From CAVXTT01 sp963764685 (lineage in GTDB: Bacteria > Bacteroidota > Ignavibacteria > Ignavibacteriales > Ignavibacteriaceae): a stretch of DNA of 64,000 bases. The position numbers and the translations under genes are program-made. Under the pieces are notes generated by a model. That model worked only from the letters and a program-made list of their open reading frames with translations. It made no database searches and was not told the DNA's origin. Within the stretch, counting starts at the first letter, position 1. The number at the start of each line of letters is the position of its first letter. The DNA is taken from positions 372,001 through 436,000 of the forward strand of contig CAVXTT010000020.1 in assembly GCA_963764685.1 (NCBI GenBank), read 5' to 3'. Positions 36,680 to 47,922 of the stretch are shown in pieces.

Positions 36680-38615
36680 TTAATTAAACGCCTGAGTCAA
36701 TTCTGCCGGGAGTGGTAATTCCGGATAATCCTTCTTAACCTTTGCAATATATATTCTTGCCCTGTCCGGTCTACTGTATTGCAATTCATACATAGCTCTC
36801 CTGATCAGCATCTTTCCAGCGAAATCCTTGATAAAATCAGTGTACCTGTTACCCGTTTCAGGGAATCTGATCCTGTAATCAGGTTCTGGAGCCGGCACAT
36901 ATTCATTTCCTTTTACAAGCTTAAATAAAAACAACCCGGGTACAAGATTATACCCCGCAGGGATTGCAAATTCTCCCTTCTGCATTTCAATATCGAAAAG
37001 TTCGGGACCAATATAATATGGGCGGCTGGTATTGGTCTCAGGTATCCCGGTCATTATTCTCCTGAAGAGATTCTCAAGCAGGTTGGCATTATATTCCTCG
37101 CTTCTCTCAAATGGTTTAAGAGCTTCGGTAAAACGGTCCACATCATTTTTAATTCCGTCAAGCAGACCCGGGTACATCGTTCTAAGCTGGTTATAATACC
37201 ACGAACGCCTTAAAAGTTCTTTATCAATAATTGCCACATCAGGTCTGAAGTTTTCTACATAATGGAAAGTAATAAGAGGATGAAATAAAAAAGTCCCACT
37301 GATAGCTGAATATGATTGCATTCTTTTCGGTTGAATTGATCAGCGCTTTAGTGTAATCTTCAAATGCATAATTATTCCTTTGGTTTGTCCTGGGATATAT
37401 CAGGTAGATTTGAACAAGAATAAAAAGACCGATAAGTGCAGCAGGTACGGCATATTTGTAGATGCCTGTCTTAAGAAAGGTAATCAGTTTAAGAGATCCG
37501 AATACTGCAAACATTCCCATTGATATGTATGCCAGAAGAAAGTATGAATCGATGTCGTTGATGTCATAATTTATAGAATAAAGTACTGTTGATAAAAAGC
37601 AGATTACAAAGAACCAGGCGATCTTTTTAATGTACCTGAAGGAAGCAATTAATCCAACGGCGACTAATAAGAGACTGATGCTGAACTCAGAAGGTAAATT
37701 GTTTACAAAATATGTAAGCTGTTTCTTTGCTGACTCGGTTGATGAAAATATCCAGGTCTGATATTGCTTTCCGCTTATATGCCTTAATATATGTTCCATA
37801 TCAACAGGGTTACCCCAGTTAAATACAGGGTTCTGTGAAGCACGTACGGGCAGATAGGAATAAATAATAATAAGCAGAATAAAGAACAATATTATCATTA
37901 ACCCAAGACGCTTCAGGCTCTGTTTTTTAAATCCGTATTTATTAAAATAAAGAAATGCAGTTCCCGGCAGTATAAGAAGTGTGGTCATATGATTAGCAAA
38001 TCCTAATGCCAGAATCAGGGCGAATGCAATCCATTTGTTTCGAATCCCTTCCTTTTCTTCAGTGCTGAAATAGCTCTTCAGCAGGAACAGGATGATCAGG
38101 TTGATAAGGAATAAATGAAGTGAATAAACCTCTACAGATGTAGACTGGAACCAGTAAGTGGCACTGAATGCCAGTATAAGTGCTCCCGCTGCAGCAGATA
38201 TTAATTTTTTACCCTCAGAGATAGTTTCTTCCTTTACCGGGACAGTTTCTTCTTTCTTCTTGCTTTTTTTCTTCTCTGCTTTTGTTTTTACTGAAGTTAT
38301 CCTTTTGGAAACGGAAATATTATCCAGGATGTATTTTGCCGTATGTGTGAAAATCCCGATTGCAATGCTGCACCATAAGGCAGAAAGAAGATTCAGCTGA
38401 TATATTTTAGTAAACGGCAGAGGTATGAGGGAAAATAAGTAACCTGTAATTGTAAAAATAGGATATCCTGTAGGATGTGCAATTCCCAGGGTTGCCTGTA
38501 CAGCTGAAAGCTCACCGGCATCGATCTGGACCACAGTTGGAGCAAGAGTAAAAAGGTAAATAATAAAAACGAATAATCCGGTTAAAACTGCATAATACTT
38601 TTTAAGAAAGCTCAT
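36680..38615 (-). CDS. DUF2723 membrane protein (glycosyltransferase-like), one frame break
   Basis: The reconstructed protein of about 645 residues has the family start VQIDAGELSAVQATLGIAHPTGYPIFTITGYLFSLIP and about nine membrane segments. The frame breaks near 37264: the first frame ends in FISSSYYFPLCRKLQT, while removing one C gives FISSSYYFHYVENFRPDVAIIDKELLRRSWYY, a family-typical soluble C-terminal region. DUF2723 proteins resemble GT-C protein O-mannosyltransferases and may glycosylate exported proteins. Lysine/serine-rich residues 105-130 form a cytoplasmic loop. Confidence 0.83.
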
Positions 38616-41383
38616 TAGTTATTGCCCAGGTATTTTATAAATAATTTATGAACGCTGTGTGTTGTCTTCTGAAATAAGGAAGAAAAATCATTTTCTGAAG
38701 CATAGCCGAGAAATGCTGAAAGAGAAGGGGAATGACGGTCGATATTATGATTATTCACATTAAACATATTTTGATTTATAAGATCCGCTGTCCTTAAGAA
38801 ATTATAATTTTCTTCTAAAGCTGATAGGTCTGTTTCCGGGATTTTTTCCTCAAGCAGTCTCAGCGCTGAAGTTGTCATTTTACCTCTGCATTTCAAAAAT
38901 AATTCAGGGGTACAAAGTATTAAATATTGAATTATAAATTCAATATCGGTCAAACCTCCTGCTGCCCTTTTAATGTTATAGATTTTTGCAATGCCGGAAT
39001 ATTCTGCAGGATACTGCTTCCTTCTCATTTCTGTCATTTCTTTCCTGACCACCTTGCAGTCGAGCGTCTTCATTTTTCCTTTTACTGCTTTGAGAAATTT
39101 ATTGAAAATATCTTTATCCCCGGCAATAAAATTTAACCTTGTCAATGCCTGAAACTCCCAGACACGAGCCCTTGTATTGATGTAATTAGTATAGGAGTTT
39201 ATATCCCATACAAGCTGACTGCTTTTCCCTTCCGGCCTTAACCTGCAGTCCGTTTCTACCGGTTTAAATTCATCCTTAAGTTTCTGAAGGAACTTCAGAA
39301 AGGTCCTTTGCTGATCTTTTGAGGAAGAGATCTTTTCGACAACATAGATCAGGTCGATATCGGAGGCAAAGCTCATTTCCTTTGTTCCGAAACTTCCCAT
39401 ACCTGCAATAAAAAAACTTTCCTTCCCGAGATATCCGACTGCCAGCTCTTTTATCCTCTCAGAAAAGTATTTACTTAGTAATGAGGAAAACTTCAAAGGA
39501 TCAATAATTTTAAGACACAACTGTACGGATAAAATGAAATGAAGTTCTCTGATAGTAAGCCGGTTGATCTCTTCAGGTTTTTTGAATACGGCACCGGAAA
39601 GAAATAACTCCTGCAGCTGATTATCCTCAGCAAACAGATCTACACTCTTCTGTGAATACCCGCAAATAGTTAAAAATGCATTAAATGTTTTTTTATTTTG
39701 AAAGGAATTATACCAAACCGAAGGGAATGCAGAGGTTCTGATTATCCTGACAAAATTCTGCAGTACAAGATCAGCATTTATCGAACCTGATAAATATTTT
39801 ACCAGTTCCGGCTCTATGCGGACGAAGGCATTTATAGACTGCATATCGAACTCACGCGTTCCCAATAATCCTTTTCCCTCCCGCAAATAAAGAATATCCT
39901 TTTCCGCTTTAGAAGGATTAGAAAAATTTATTTCAAGAGGCTTTTCATTTTTTTTATCAGCAGGTCCCGATAAAGTCTCAAATATCTGTTTAATTTCTTT
40001 TCTTTTATAAGAGATATCCAGCCGGAACTCTTTTTCATTTTTATAACCCAGGAAAGCTGCTATTCTTGAAAGCATTTCTCCACTCCTCGGAATGCTATGC
40101 GTCTGCCTGTCATTCATAAGCTGAAGGTAATGTTCAATTCTGCGGTAGGTTTTATATGTCTCTGATAAAATCTCATATTCGCCGGCGGTTAGAAGTTTAG
40201 CTGATGCTAATGCATTCAGCGCTTCCAAGGTATTGCCGGTCCTTAAACTTTTACTCCTGAAGCCGTTTAACAACTGTAATGCCTGTACCGTAAATTCTAT
40301 ATCACGAATCCCGCCCCAGGCAAGCTTAATATTCTGCTCATCTTTAAGTGCATTTTCAATACTGAGCTTCAATTTTCTGATCTGATCAACCGGGGAGCTT
40401 TTAAATGAAGAAGGATAAATAAAAGGCTGAAGATATTCAGTAAACTTTTCAAATAATGCCGGGTCACCTGCCAGGTGATCTGATTTTATCAGCATCTGTC
40501 TTTCCCAATCTTCGCCGCGGCTTTCATAATAGTTTATATAATCTGTAATTGTATCGCAGAGGGGAGCATTCCGCCCGTCGGGCCGCAGACGGAAATCGAC
40601 CCTGTATAAATATCCGCTGCCTGTTATGGATGAAGCCTGTTCAATAAAAAGAAAAACTGCTTCAGTAAGGATCTCCCTGTATGTTTTTTTATTGTATGAG
40701 GAATCCTTATCATAGAATATCATCAGGTCGATATCGGAACTGTAATTTAGTTCTCTTCCACCAAGTTTGCCTAGTGAAATAATGCAAAAACGGTTCTTTA
40801 CGTTAGCTAAATTATTTCTTGAAAGGATTTCTTCGTAACATATATCGAACAGGTATGCAGACAGCTCTTTGGCCAGAATAGAAAGCTCGAGGGTTATATT
40901 CTGAACTTCTGAAATCCTGAGGATATCCTTTAATCCTATCCTTAGAATTTCGCGCCTTTTTAAATTTCTGAGCGCATTTATCTTTGCACTGAATGTCTTA
41001 TAGCTGCTTACCGTATCGGCGGCAATTTTACGGCATTCCTCATATGTAAAAGGACGGTTTAAGTGGGAAGGATTTACAATCCTGTAGAAGTACTCCGGAT
41101 TTCTGACAAGAATATCAGTAAGATAATTGCTGTTGACGGCAATGCTTATTAGGATTTCTGCGTAATGGGGATAGTGGATAGTGTCGCTTATAAATGCCCG
41201 CTTATCATACATTGCCGAAATAATTCGCAGCAGGTTTGACTCGGAAGAAAAAGTAAAGAAATGGTTTTTTATCTCTTTCTCGAGCAGACTAATAAAGGAT
41301 TCCAAAACCCCGGGAGGCAGAAAACCGGCAGAGAAGTTAGTTATTTTTTGTAGAAAGTCCTCGGATAGCTTATGATTGTCCAT
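38615..41383 (-). CDS. glnE: Glutamine synthetase adenylyltransferase/deadenylylase-like protein
   Basis: This protein of about 922 residues has the two nucleotidyltransferase domains of GlnE: GKLGGRELNYSSDIDLMIFYD in the N-terminal half and GMGSFGTKEMSFASDIDLIYVVE in the C-terminal half. RLRPDGRNAPLC and RLRPEGKSSQLVW follow them. GlnE adds AMP to glutamine synthetase or removes it, under control of PII. A PII gene (45098) lies on the other side of secA. I chose the ATG at 41383 over an upstream TTG at 41422; neither has a good ribosome binding site. Confidence 0.9.
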   Translation of the reverse strand: MDNHKLSEDFLQKITNFSAGFLPPGVLESFISLLEKEIKNHFFTFSSESNLLRIISAMYDKRAFISDTIHYPHYAEILISIAVNSNYLTDILVRNPEYFYRIVNPSHLNRPFTYEECRKIAADTVSSYKTFSAKINALRNLKRREILRIGLKDILRISEVQNITLELSILAKELSAYLFDICYEEILSRNNLANVKNRFCIISLGKLGGRELNYSSDIDLMIFYDKDSSYNKKTYREILTEAVFLFIEQASSITGSGYLYRVDFRLRPDGRNAPLCDTITDYINYYESRGEDWERQMLIKSDHLAGDPALFEKFTEYLQPFIYPSSFKSSPVDQIRKLKLSIENALKDEQNIKLAWGGIRDIEFTVQALQLLNGFRSKSLRTGNTLEALNALASAKLLTAGEYEILSETYKTYRRIEHYLQLMNDRQTHSIPRSGEMLSRIAAFLGYKNEKEFRLDISYKRKEIKQIFETLSGPADKKNEKPLEINFSNPSKAEKDILYLREGKGLLGTREFDMQSINAFVRIEPELVKYLSGSINADLVLQNFVRIIRTSAFPSVWYNSFQNKKTFNAFLTICGYSQKSVDLFAEDNQLQELFLSGAVFKKPEEINRLTIRELHFILSVQLCLKIIDPLKFSSLLSKYFSERIKELAVGYLGKESFFIAGMGSFGTKEMSFASDIDLIYVVEKISSSKDQQRTFLKFLQKLKDEFKPVETDCRLRPEGKSSQLVWDINSYTNYINTRARVWEFQALTRLNFIAGDKDIFNKFLKAVKGKMKTLDCKVVRKEMTEMRRKQYPAEYSGIAKIYNIKRAAGGLTDIEFIIQYLILCTPELFLKCRGKMTTSALRLLEEKIPETDLSALEENYNFLRTADLINQNMFNVNNHNIDRHSPSLSAFLGYASENDFSSLFQKTTHSVHKLFIKYLGNN

Positions 41384-41570
41384 TTGGAGGTACAATCTAA
41401 AATCATTACGGCAGGAATGCAATAATGAAGAGTTTTAGGGGGTTTGGAAAAAACATCCGATGCTTGTGCATCATTATTAATACTACTTCTTTAATTTGGA
41501 TATGATGATATACTACCTGAATTAAAGGATTAATAACTCGTTTTATAATTAAAAAACAAGGATTTGGTTG

Positions 41571-41672
41571 CTAATCCTCATACAATCCTGATGTAATCCT
41601 TATGTAATCCTCAAAATGGGGCAAATCTGAGGATTAGATGAGGATTAGATGAGGATTAGATCAGGATTAGAT
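41571..41672. repeat. Inverted array of 11-bp units around GGCAAAT (locus 3)
   Basis: The left arm (41571-41613) has four units of type AATCCTGATGT in 11-bp steps. The right arm (41628-41672) has four units, three of them exactly GAGGATTAGAT and one CAGGATTAGAT. The two unit types are reverse complements with few differences. GGCAAAT (41620-41626) lies between them. Confidence 0.92.
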
Positions 41673-41774
41673 GGCAGGTAAGGGTAAAATTTTTTAGAAA
41701 AAATTTTACTAAAAATTTTGCTGTTTTCGTCAGATTTTAATAGAAATTGAAGATAATTGTACGGAGGTGTCAAA

Positions 41775-41846
41775 ATGGATGATTTTTTGGGAGATATGAG
41801 TGATAATAATAGTTGGTCCCTGGACAGGCCTTTTGGGCGATTCTGA
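41775..41846 (+). CDS. Candidate 23-residue micro-ORF upstream of secA
   Basis: ATG at 41775 is preceded at five bases by GGAGGTG, the best Shine-Dalgarno sequence of this region. The 23 codons read MDDFLGDMSDNNSWSLDRPF plus three more residues and end at TGA. It lies 176 bases before secA. In E. coli a secreted arrest peptide, SecM, is encoded before secA, but this peptide has no signal sequence, so equivalence is not supported. It may be a leader peptide, a gene remnant or chance. Confidence 0.35.
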   Translation: MDDFLGDMSDNNSWSLDRPFGRF

Positions 41847-41870
41847 TAGCAACCTATCCTTACATGTATC

Positions 41871-41934
41871 TATCGCACCATCGAACTATCGTACTATCGA
41901 ACCATCGCACCATCGCACCATCGCACCATCGCAC
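41871..41934 (+). repeat. 8-bp tandem array, eight units (YATCGNAC)
   Basis: Eight consecutive octamers occur: TATCGCAC, CATCGAAC, TATCGTAC, TATCGAAC and four times CATCGCAC. The period is strict. It lies 88 bases before the secA start codon. Read on the minus strand the last units are GTGCGATG, similar to the GTGCGGNN units at 49332. Confidence 0.9.
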
Positions 41935-42022
41935 CAACGATCGTACCTTTTAATCTAAATTGCATTTATTAGTGCCTATAGTTAACTTTACTTTCTACAA
42001 TACTTACGGAGTTGATCAATAA

Positions 42023-45000
42023 ATGTTGAATGTTATAAAGAAGATCTTCGGCGATAAACACGAGAAGGCAATAAGACCGTTATGGCCGATAGTTGAGGAA
42101 ATAAAAGCAGAATATGAGAAAATAAAGGAACTTACAGACGAACAATTAAAAGGGAAAACTCAGGAATTCAAAGAAAAATTACAGTCGGATACTGCAGAAA
42201 TAAGAAAAAATATTGAAGATTTGAGAAGCAAGCTGCAATCCGATGAGGATTTTGACCGCCAGGCCGCCTATGATGATCTGGAAAAGCTTGAAGAGGACCT
42301 GAACCAGCAGTATGAGGCTATTCTTGATGAGCTACTGCCTGAGGCATTTGCGGTAGTCAAGGAAACCTGCAAAAGACTAGTAGGTCAATCCTGGATGGTT
42401 GCAGGAAATAAAATTACCTGGGATATGGTTCCCTATGATGTTCAGCTAATGGGAGGAGTTGTTCTTCACCAGGGAAAAATTTCGGAAATGGCTACAGGAG
42501 AAGGAAAAACACTTGTTGCTACTCTTCCTATTTATTTGAATGCGCTTACCGGACGAGGTGTCCACCTGGTGACTGTTAACGATTACCTTGCTCTACGCGA
42601 CAGCGAGTGGATGGGTGAAATTTATAAATTTCACGGTCTTACCGTTGGGTGTATCCTCAATACCATGAACCCCCAACAAAGAAAAGAAATTTATAATTAT
42701 GATATTACTTACGGAACAAATAATGAATTCGGTTTTGATTACCTGCGTGATAATATGGCAATCGATATGGAGGGACAGGGTTCAGCGAAAACATAATTAT
42801 GCAATTGTGGATGAAGTTGACTCCGTACTTATCGATGAAGCAAGAACTCCGCTTATTATTTCAGGTCCTGTTGATGTTGATGATCAAAATTCAATGAAAT
42901 GAAACCTAAGGTAGAAAGATTGTACCGGGCGCAGACAGCACTTGTTGCAAAGATTGTCCAGGATGCTGAAAAGTTGCTTAATGAGCATGGAGAAAATGAT
43001 GCGGAAGCCGGAGTTCTGTTATTCAGGGCGCACAGAGGTCTGCCGAAAAATAACAAGCTTGCAAAGCTTCTTTCGGAACCGGCTTATAAGAAGCTGATGC
43101 AGGCGACCGAGATGGAATTCCTCCGTGAAAAAGGAAAGAATATGCATGTCATCGATGATGAATTATATTTCGTTATCGATGAGAAGAATAACACAATAGA
43201 TCTTACTGAAAAGGGAAGAGAAGAACTTGCGAAAGGTTCAGCGGAATTGAAAAGGATTATTTTGTACTTCCTGATCTTGGAATGGAAATAAGCAAGTTTG
43301 AAAATGATGATACGATCTCACCGGAAGAAAAATTAAAAAGAAAGGATGTACTTTACCATAATTATTCAGACAGCAGCGAAAGGATCCATACAATTCATCA
43401 GCTTCTGAAAGCTTATACATTATTCGAAAAGGATGTTGAGTATGTAATTACCGAAGAGGGAAAAGTTGCAATAGTTGATGAGTTTACGGGACGTGTACTT
43501 CCGGGAAGAAGATATTCCGACGGTCTGCACCAGGCAATTGAAGCAAAAGAGAATGTTAAGGTCGAAAGGGATACGCAGACACTTGCAACAATTACACTTC
43601 AGAATTATTTCAGGATGTATAATAAGCTTGCCGGTATGACAGGTACTGCTGAAACTGAAGAGGGTGAATTCTTCCAGATATATAAACTTGAAGTTGTTGT
43701 TGTTCCTACCAATAAACCTATGGTCAGGGATGATCAGGATGATGCCGTCTACCGTACACACACGAGAAAAATAAAATGCTGTAATTGAAAAAATTGAAGA
43801 GCTTAGAAAAGAAGGCAGACCTGTTCTTGTTGGTACTACTTCAGTTGAAGTTTCCGAAACCATAAGCAGGATGCTTAAAAGAAAAGAATCTTCACCATAA
43901 TGTTTTAAATGCAAAACAGCATCAGCGGGAAGCTGAAATTGTTGCACATGCCGGAGAAGTAGGTGCTGTTACAATTGCAACAAATATGGCAGGCCGCGGA
44001 ACAGATATTAAGCTTGGAGCAGGTGTAATTGAAAAAGGAGGACTTATTTATTCTTGGAACTGAACGACACGAATCAAGAAGAATTGACAGACAGCTAAGA
44101 GGACGTTCCGGAAGACAGGGAGATCCCGGTATCAGTAAATTTTTCCTCTCTCTTGAAGATGATCTTATGCGTCTATTCGGAAGCGACAGGATATCTTCCG
44201 TAATGCAGAAAATGGGAATAAAGGAAGGTGAAGTTATTCAGCATCCGCTTATTACACGTTCGGTTGAAAGAGCACAGAAGAAAGTTGAAGAGAATAACTT
44301 CTCGATAAGAAAAAGACTTCTTGAATATGATGATACAATGAACTCAGCAGCGCGAGGTTATTTATACAAGAAGAGGAAGAGCACTGCAGGGTGACAGGCT
44401 TAAAATCGGAGATATTTGATAATCTCGAAGAGATGGTAACCGAACTTGTTGATACACACTTTGATAATGTTGAAGCCGAACAGCTCAGGGATTCAATCAG
44501 GCAGAATCTTCTTGTTGAAATTAAACTGGAACCGGAAGAATTTGAATCACTTGGCAAAGATGGGATCAAAAATAGAATTCTGGAAGCCGCAAAAGATTTC
44601 TATAATAAAAAAGAAGAAATGCTCAGTTCGGAACTGATGGCACGTCTTGAAAGATATGCTACACTAAGTGTAATCGATCATAAATGGAAAGAGCATCTCA
44701 GGGAAATGGATGACCTGAAGGAGGGTATCGGTTTAAGGGCTTACGGTCAGAAAGATCCTCTTGTTGAATATAAAGGAGAAGCATTTAAATTATTCGTCAC
44801 GCTGCTTGAGGAAATAAGGAATGAAGTGGTATCCTTTGCATTTAAATTCTTCCCGCAGGCACCTGAAGAAATTCAGGACAGAAGAAGAAGACCGGTTTCA
44901 GGCAGGATGATGGAAATCAAAACAGAATACAACTAATATTGGTTTAACAGGTGCAAGACCGGGACAGGTATCTCCGCAGGTAGCCGGGAAAGCCCAGCCG

Positions 45001-45084
45001 GTACAGGTTGTTGATAAGGTCGGCAGAAATGAACCCTGTCCCTGCGGCAGCGGCAAAAAGTATAAAAATTGTCACGGTAAATAG
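42023..45084 (+). CDS. secA: Preprotein translocase ATPase SecA, frame broken about eight times
   Basis: The reconstructed protein of about 1,020 residues begins MLNVIKKIFGDKHEKAIRPL. It has Walker A in MATGEGKT, YGTNNEFGFDYLRDNM, DEVDSVLIDEARTPLIISGP, DEFTGRVLPGRRYSDGLHQAIEAKE, NKLAGMTGTAETE, TNMAGRGTDIKLG and RQLRGRSGRQGDPG. The C-terminal zinc motif is CPCGSGKKYKNCHGK, ending at 45084. The frame must shift near 42780, 42895, 43252, 43775, 43882, 44045, 44372 and 44930. Every SecA motif is present between the breaks, so I infer a poorly sequenced stretch. Residues 45-95 are an acidic coiled-coil insertion. SecA drives export through SecYEG. Confidence 0.85.
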
Positions 45085-45097
45085 AAAGAACCGGAGT

Positions 45098-45436
45098 ATG
45101 AAAAAAATTGAAGCTATTATCCGTCCCTTTAAATTAGACGAGGTTAAAGAAGCTTTGATTGAAGAGGGGATTAAAGGATTAACCATTACTGAAGTGCGCG
45201 GTTACGGGAGACAGAAGGGGCATACTGAGACTTACCGCGGAAGCGAATACCGGATAGAATTTATACCAAAAATGAAAATTGAAGTTGTAGTTGAAGATAA
45301 GCAGGCTGAAAAAGTTATTGATGCAATTCTCAGGACTGCAAAAACAGGACAGGTGGGGGATGGAAAGATCTTTATCTCCGATGTAAAAGAAGTAATAAGA
45401 ATTCGTACCGAGGAATCGGGAAAGGAGGCCCTGTAG
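45098..45436 (+). CDS. glnB: Nitrogen regulatory protein P-II
   Basis: This 112-residue protein starts at ATG 45098 (MKKIEAIIRPFKLDEVKEAL), 14 bases after secA. The T-loop has TETYRGSEYRIEF with the tyrosine that is uridylylated in proteobacteria, and the C-terminal signature TGQVGDGKIFIS. PII senses 2-oxoglutarate and ATP/ADP. No amtB is adjacent, which argues for GlnB-type control, possibly of the GlnE encoded at 38615. Confidence 0.93.
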   Translation: MKKIEAIIRPFKLDEVKEALIEEGIKGLTITEVRGYGRQKGHTETYRGSEYRIEFIPKMKIEVVVEDKQAEKVIDAILRTAKTGQVGDGKIFISDVKEVIRIRTEESGKEAL

Positions 45437-45481
45437 CATAATTTACCTTTTAGTTCTTTTTATTCTTTTATAGTTTTTTTT

Positions 45482-47910
45482 ATGAGCCTAAAAACATTAA
45501 AATATCCGGTCTTATTTTTTACTCTCGTATTATTTTCGGGATGCAGCATTTGGGGAGATTTCACCACTTACTTTAATCTCTATTACAACACTTCCAATAT
45601 CTTCGACGAAGCAGAAGATCTGATCAAAGCACAGGAGCGTGATCTTTTCTCAAATGAGCCGGTGGTGGTGCCTCAGACAGTCACCCCGATGCTCACTAAA
45701 GTAATTGATAAAAGCTCTACTATTCTACAGTTCCATTCCGAATCCGCATATGTAGATGAAGCTTTAATGATGCTCGGGAAATCATTTTACTATCAGAAAG
45801 CCTATCTTAAAGCCCTGAGGAAATTTTCAGAGCTGATAGCTACACAGCCGGAAAGCGAGTACGTTCTGGAATCCCGCCTCTGGATTGCCAAAACACAGAT
45901 GAAGCTGAAGAATTATGATGAGGCATTGTCCCTGCTTGAATCTGTAAAAGCAGAAGCCCTGGAAAAAGAGGAAGATGAGTTTATAAAGGAAGCCTTTATT
46001 GAAGAAGTTGTTTATAAGATACAGACAAAAAAGCTTGATGAGGCGATCAAACTTTGTGATGAATTCCTGGCAGTTTCAGATGATGCAGAGATAAACGCAG
46101 ATGTATCTTTTGAACTTGGCAAACTGCACAAAATGACGGGCAATAATGAGGGAGCTATAACTGCGTATAAAAAAGTGTATGATTATGCCCCATCCTATGA
46201 TCTTGATTATAAGGCAAATATCGAACTCGGCAGAGTACTAAGGGATGCAGGCAGGACAGCAGAGGCACTTGATCTGTTCCTTGATATGAAATCGGAATAT
46301 AAATACAGTAATTATTATGATGAAATAGATCTTGAAAGGGGGATTACCCTTAAATGAGCTTAACCGTCCCGAAGAAGCAATCGAAGTACTGACAGATGTT
46401 GATACCGCTTATGCCACCTCACTTAACTCCGGCATTGCGCGTCTAAAAATAGGTGAGATATATGAGAAAAAAATATTGAACTTCGACAGCGCTGGAGTCT
46501 ATTATCAAAAAGCTTCAACTTCACAGGCTCCTCCTGAATATGTTATCCTGTCAGCCTCAAAGAATAAGCTTTTTACAAAATATAAAACACTTGCTTCAAC
46601 TTTAGTTGAAAATAAAAAGCAGTTGAACTATGTGGAAAATCCGGAATCGTTTACTAAGGATTCTCTTGATTATGCCGTCAAAGTCGCAGAGCTGAAAAAA
46701 GAAGAGGATGTATCATTTCTCTTTTTTGTCCCCGAGGATATTGATACTTCCCGGACAAAGCTCGACTCGCTTACGATGCTGCAGAAACTGGATACTCTTG
46801 GTGTATTAAAGAAATTTGATTCGGTTTATGTAAAGACACAGCTCGACTCTGCTTGAAATGACAGGGATCCTTGATTCCATAAAGTTTGCGGAAAATGAGC
46901 GCAAAATAAATGAACAACGTCAGCAGCAGCAGCAAAAACAGCAGACTGAAACAGGCGGAGAACCCCGCGGACAGGATACCTCTGCATTAAGTAAGCTGGT
47001 TGCGCCTGTAAAAAGTAATCTCCCGGCCGACTCTTTGAAAAAACTTCTTGCCGGAAATAAATTCGATCTGGGTAATCTTTTCTTTACAGAACTGAATATT
47101 CCCGATTCCGCTTATTATTATTATAAAGATGTTCTTGATAATCATCCGGATTCCCGTTTTGAAGGACAAACACTATATGCCATTGGAAGTTATTACCTGG
47201 TTAAGGGGGATACCGTTAAAGCGGATAGTCTATTTAATGTCGTTTATGATAATTATAAAACAGAAAACATTGTGAATGCTGCCGCAACCCGGCTGGGCAA
47301 ACCTCTAATTAATTTGAAGTACGATCCTGCAGAAGAACTATATGCAGATGCAGAGCAGGTAATGCTGAAGGAGGAGTATGATTCTTCTCTCGTTAAATTC
47401 TATAATATATTCGTAACATATCCGCAGTCATCGCTTGCCCCGAAAGCTTTGTATGCGGGCGGCTGGATATTGGAGAATGAGTTAAAGCTTCCTGATTCGG
47501 CTGCAGTATTTTACGACTCAATAGTCGTAAAATATCCACTGTCGGAATATGCCTCTGCAATACTGCCGAAGCTGAATATGTATAAACAGGAGAAGGACAG
47601 AATAAAAAGAGAACTGGAAGATTCGCTTGCTTTGATCCAGCAGGAGAAAGAAGGAATTGATACCACAGGGCAAAAGATATCTCCGAATCTGCAGGGCGCT
47701 GATACGACGGGTGTTATTTCCGGTGACTCATTAAAAACAGGTGAAGAGGGAAATGAATTTGAGAACCCTGACGAGTCAGCTGATTCGCTTAAACTTCTCC
47801 AGGAAACAATTATTGATTCACTCCAGGGGGAGGAGCGCAGAGGATTTGATTCAACGGGAACATTTAATCCGCCAGCCGATACCCTGAAGCGCGGCAGGCC
47901 TCCCCGTTAG
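45482..47910 (+). CDS. TPR lipoprotein, PorW/SprE-like, two frame breaks
   Basis: The reconstructed protein of about 810 residues has a lipobox (LFSGC) and the start WGDFTTYFNLYYNTSNIFDEAE. TPR repeats follow (YVDEALMMLGKSFYYQKAYLKALRKFSELI, then units up to about residue 300). A Gln-rich linker (residues around 480) and further TPR-like units come next, and then an acidic tail. The frame shifts near 46352 (LERGITLNELNRPEEAIEVL after removing a base) and near 46850. The layout matches PorW/SprE, a lipoprotein needed for type IX secretion; this is inferred from architecture. Confidence 0.7.
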
Positions 47911-47922
47911 TTTTATGCACAG

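Larger units (their letters stand above)
41384..42022. other. Divergent glnE/secA intergenic region with two repeat arrays
   Basis: These 639 bp hold the 11-bp array locus 3 (41571-41672), a possible 23-codon leader ORF (41775-41846) and the 8-bp tandem array (41871-41934). Promoters of glnE and secA must be here. Confidence 0.75.

Noticed and set aside
41571..41672. CRISPR array reading of the 11-bp arrays
   Set aside because: Units are contiguous without unique spacers, too short, and no cas genes are present in the window.
41775..41846. The micro-ORF before secA as a SecM homologue
   Set aside because: It has no signal peptide and no FxxxxWIxxxxGIRAGP-like arrest motif; kept only as an unassigned small ORF.
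42023..45084. secA as a true pseudogene
   Set aside because: All catalytic and zinc-binding motifs are intact between breaks and the gene is essential; indel errors explain the pattern more simply.
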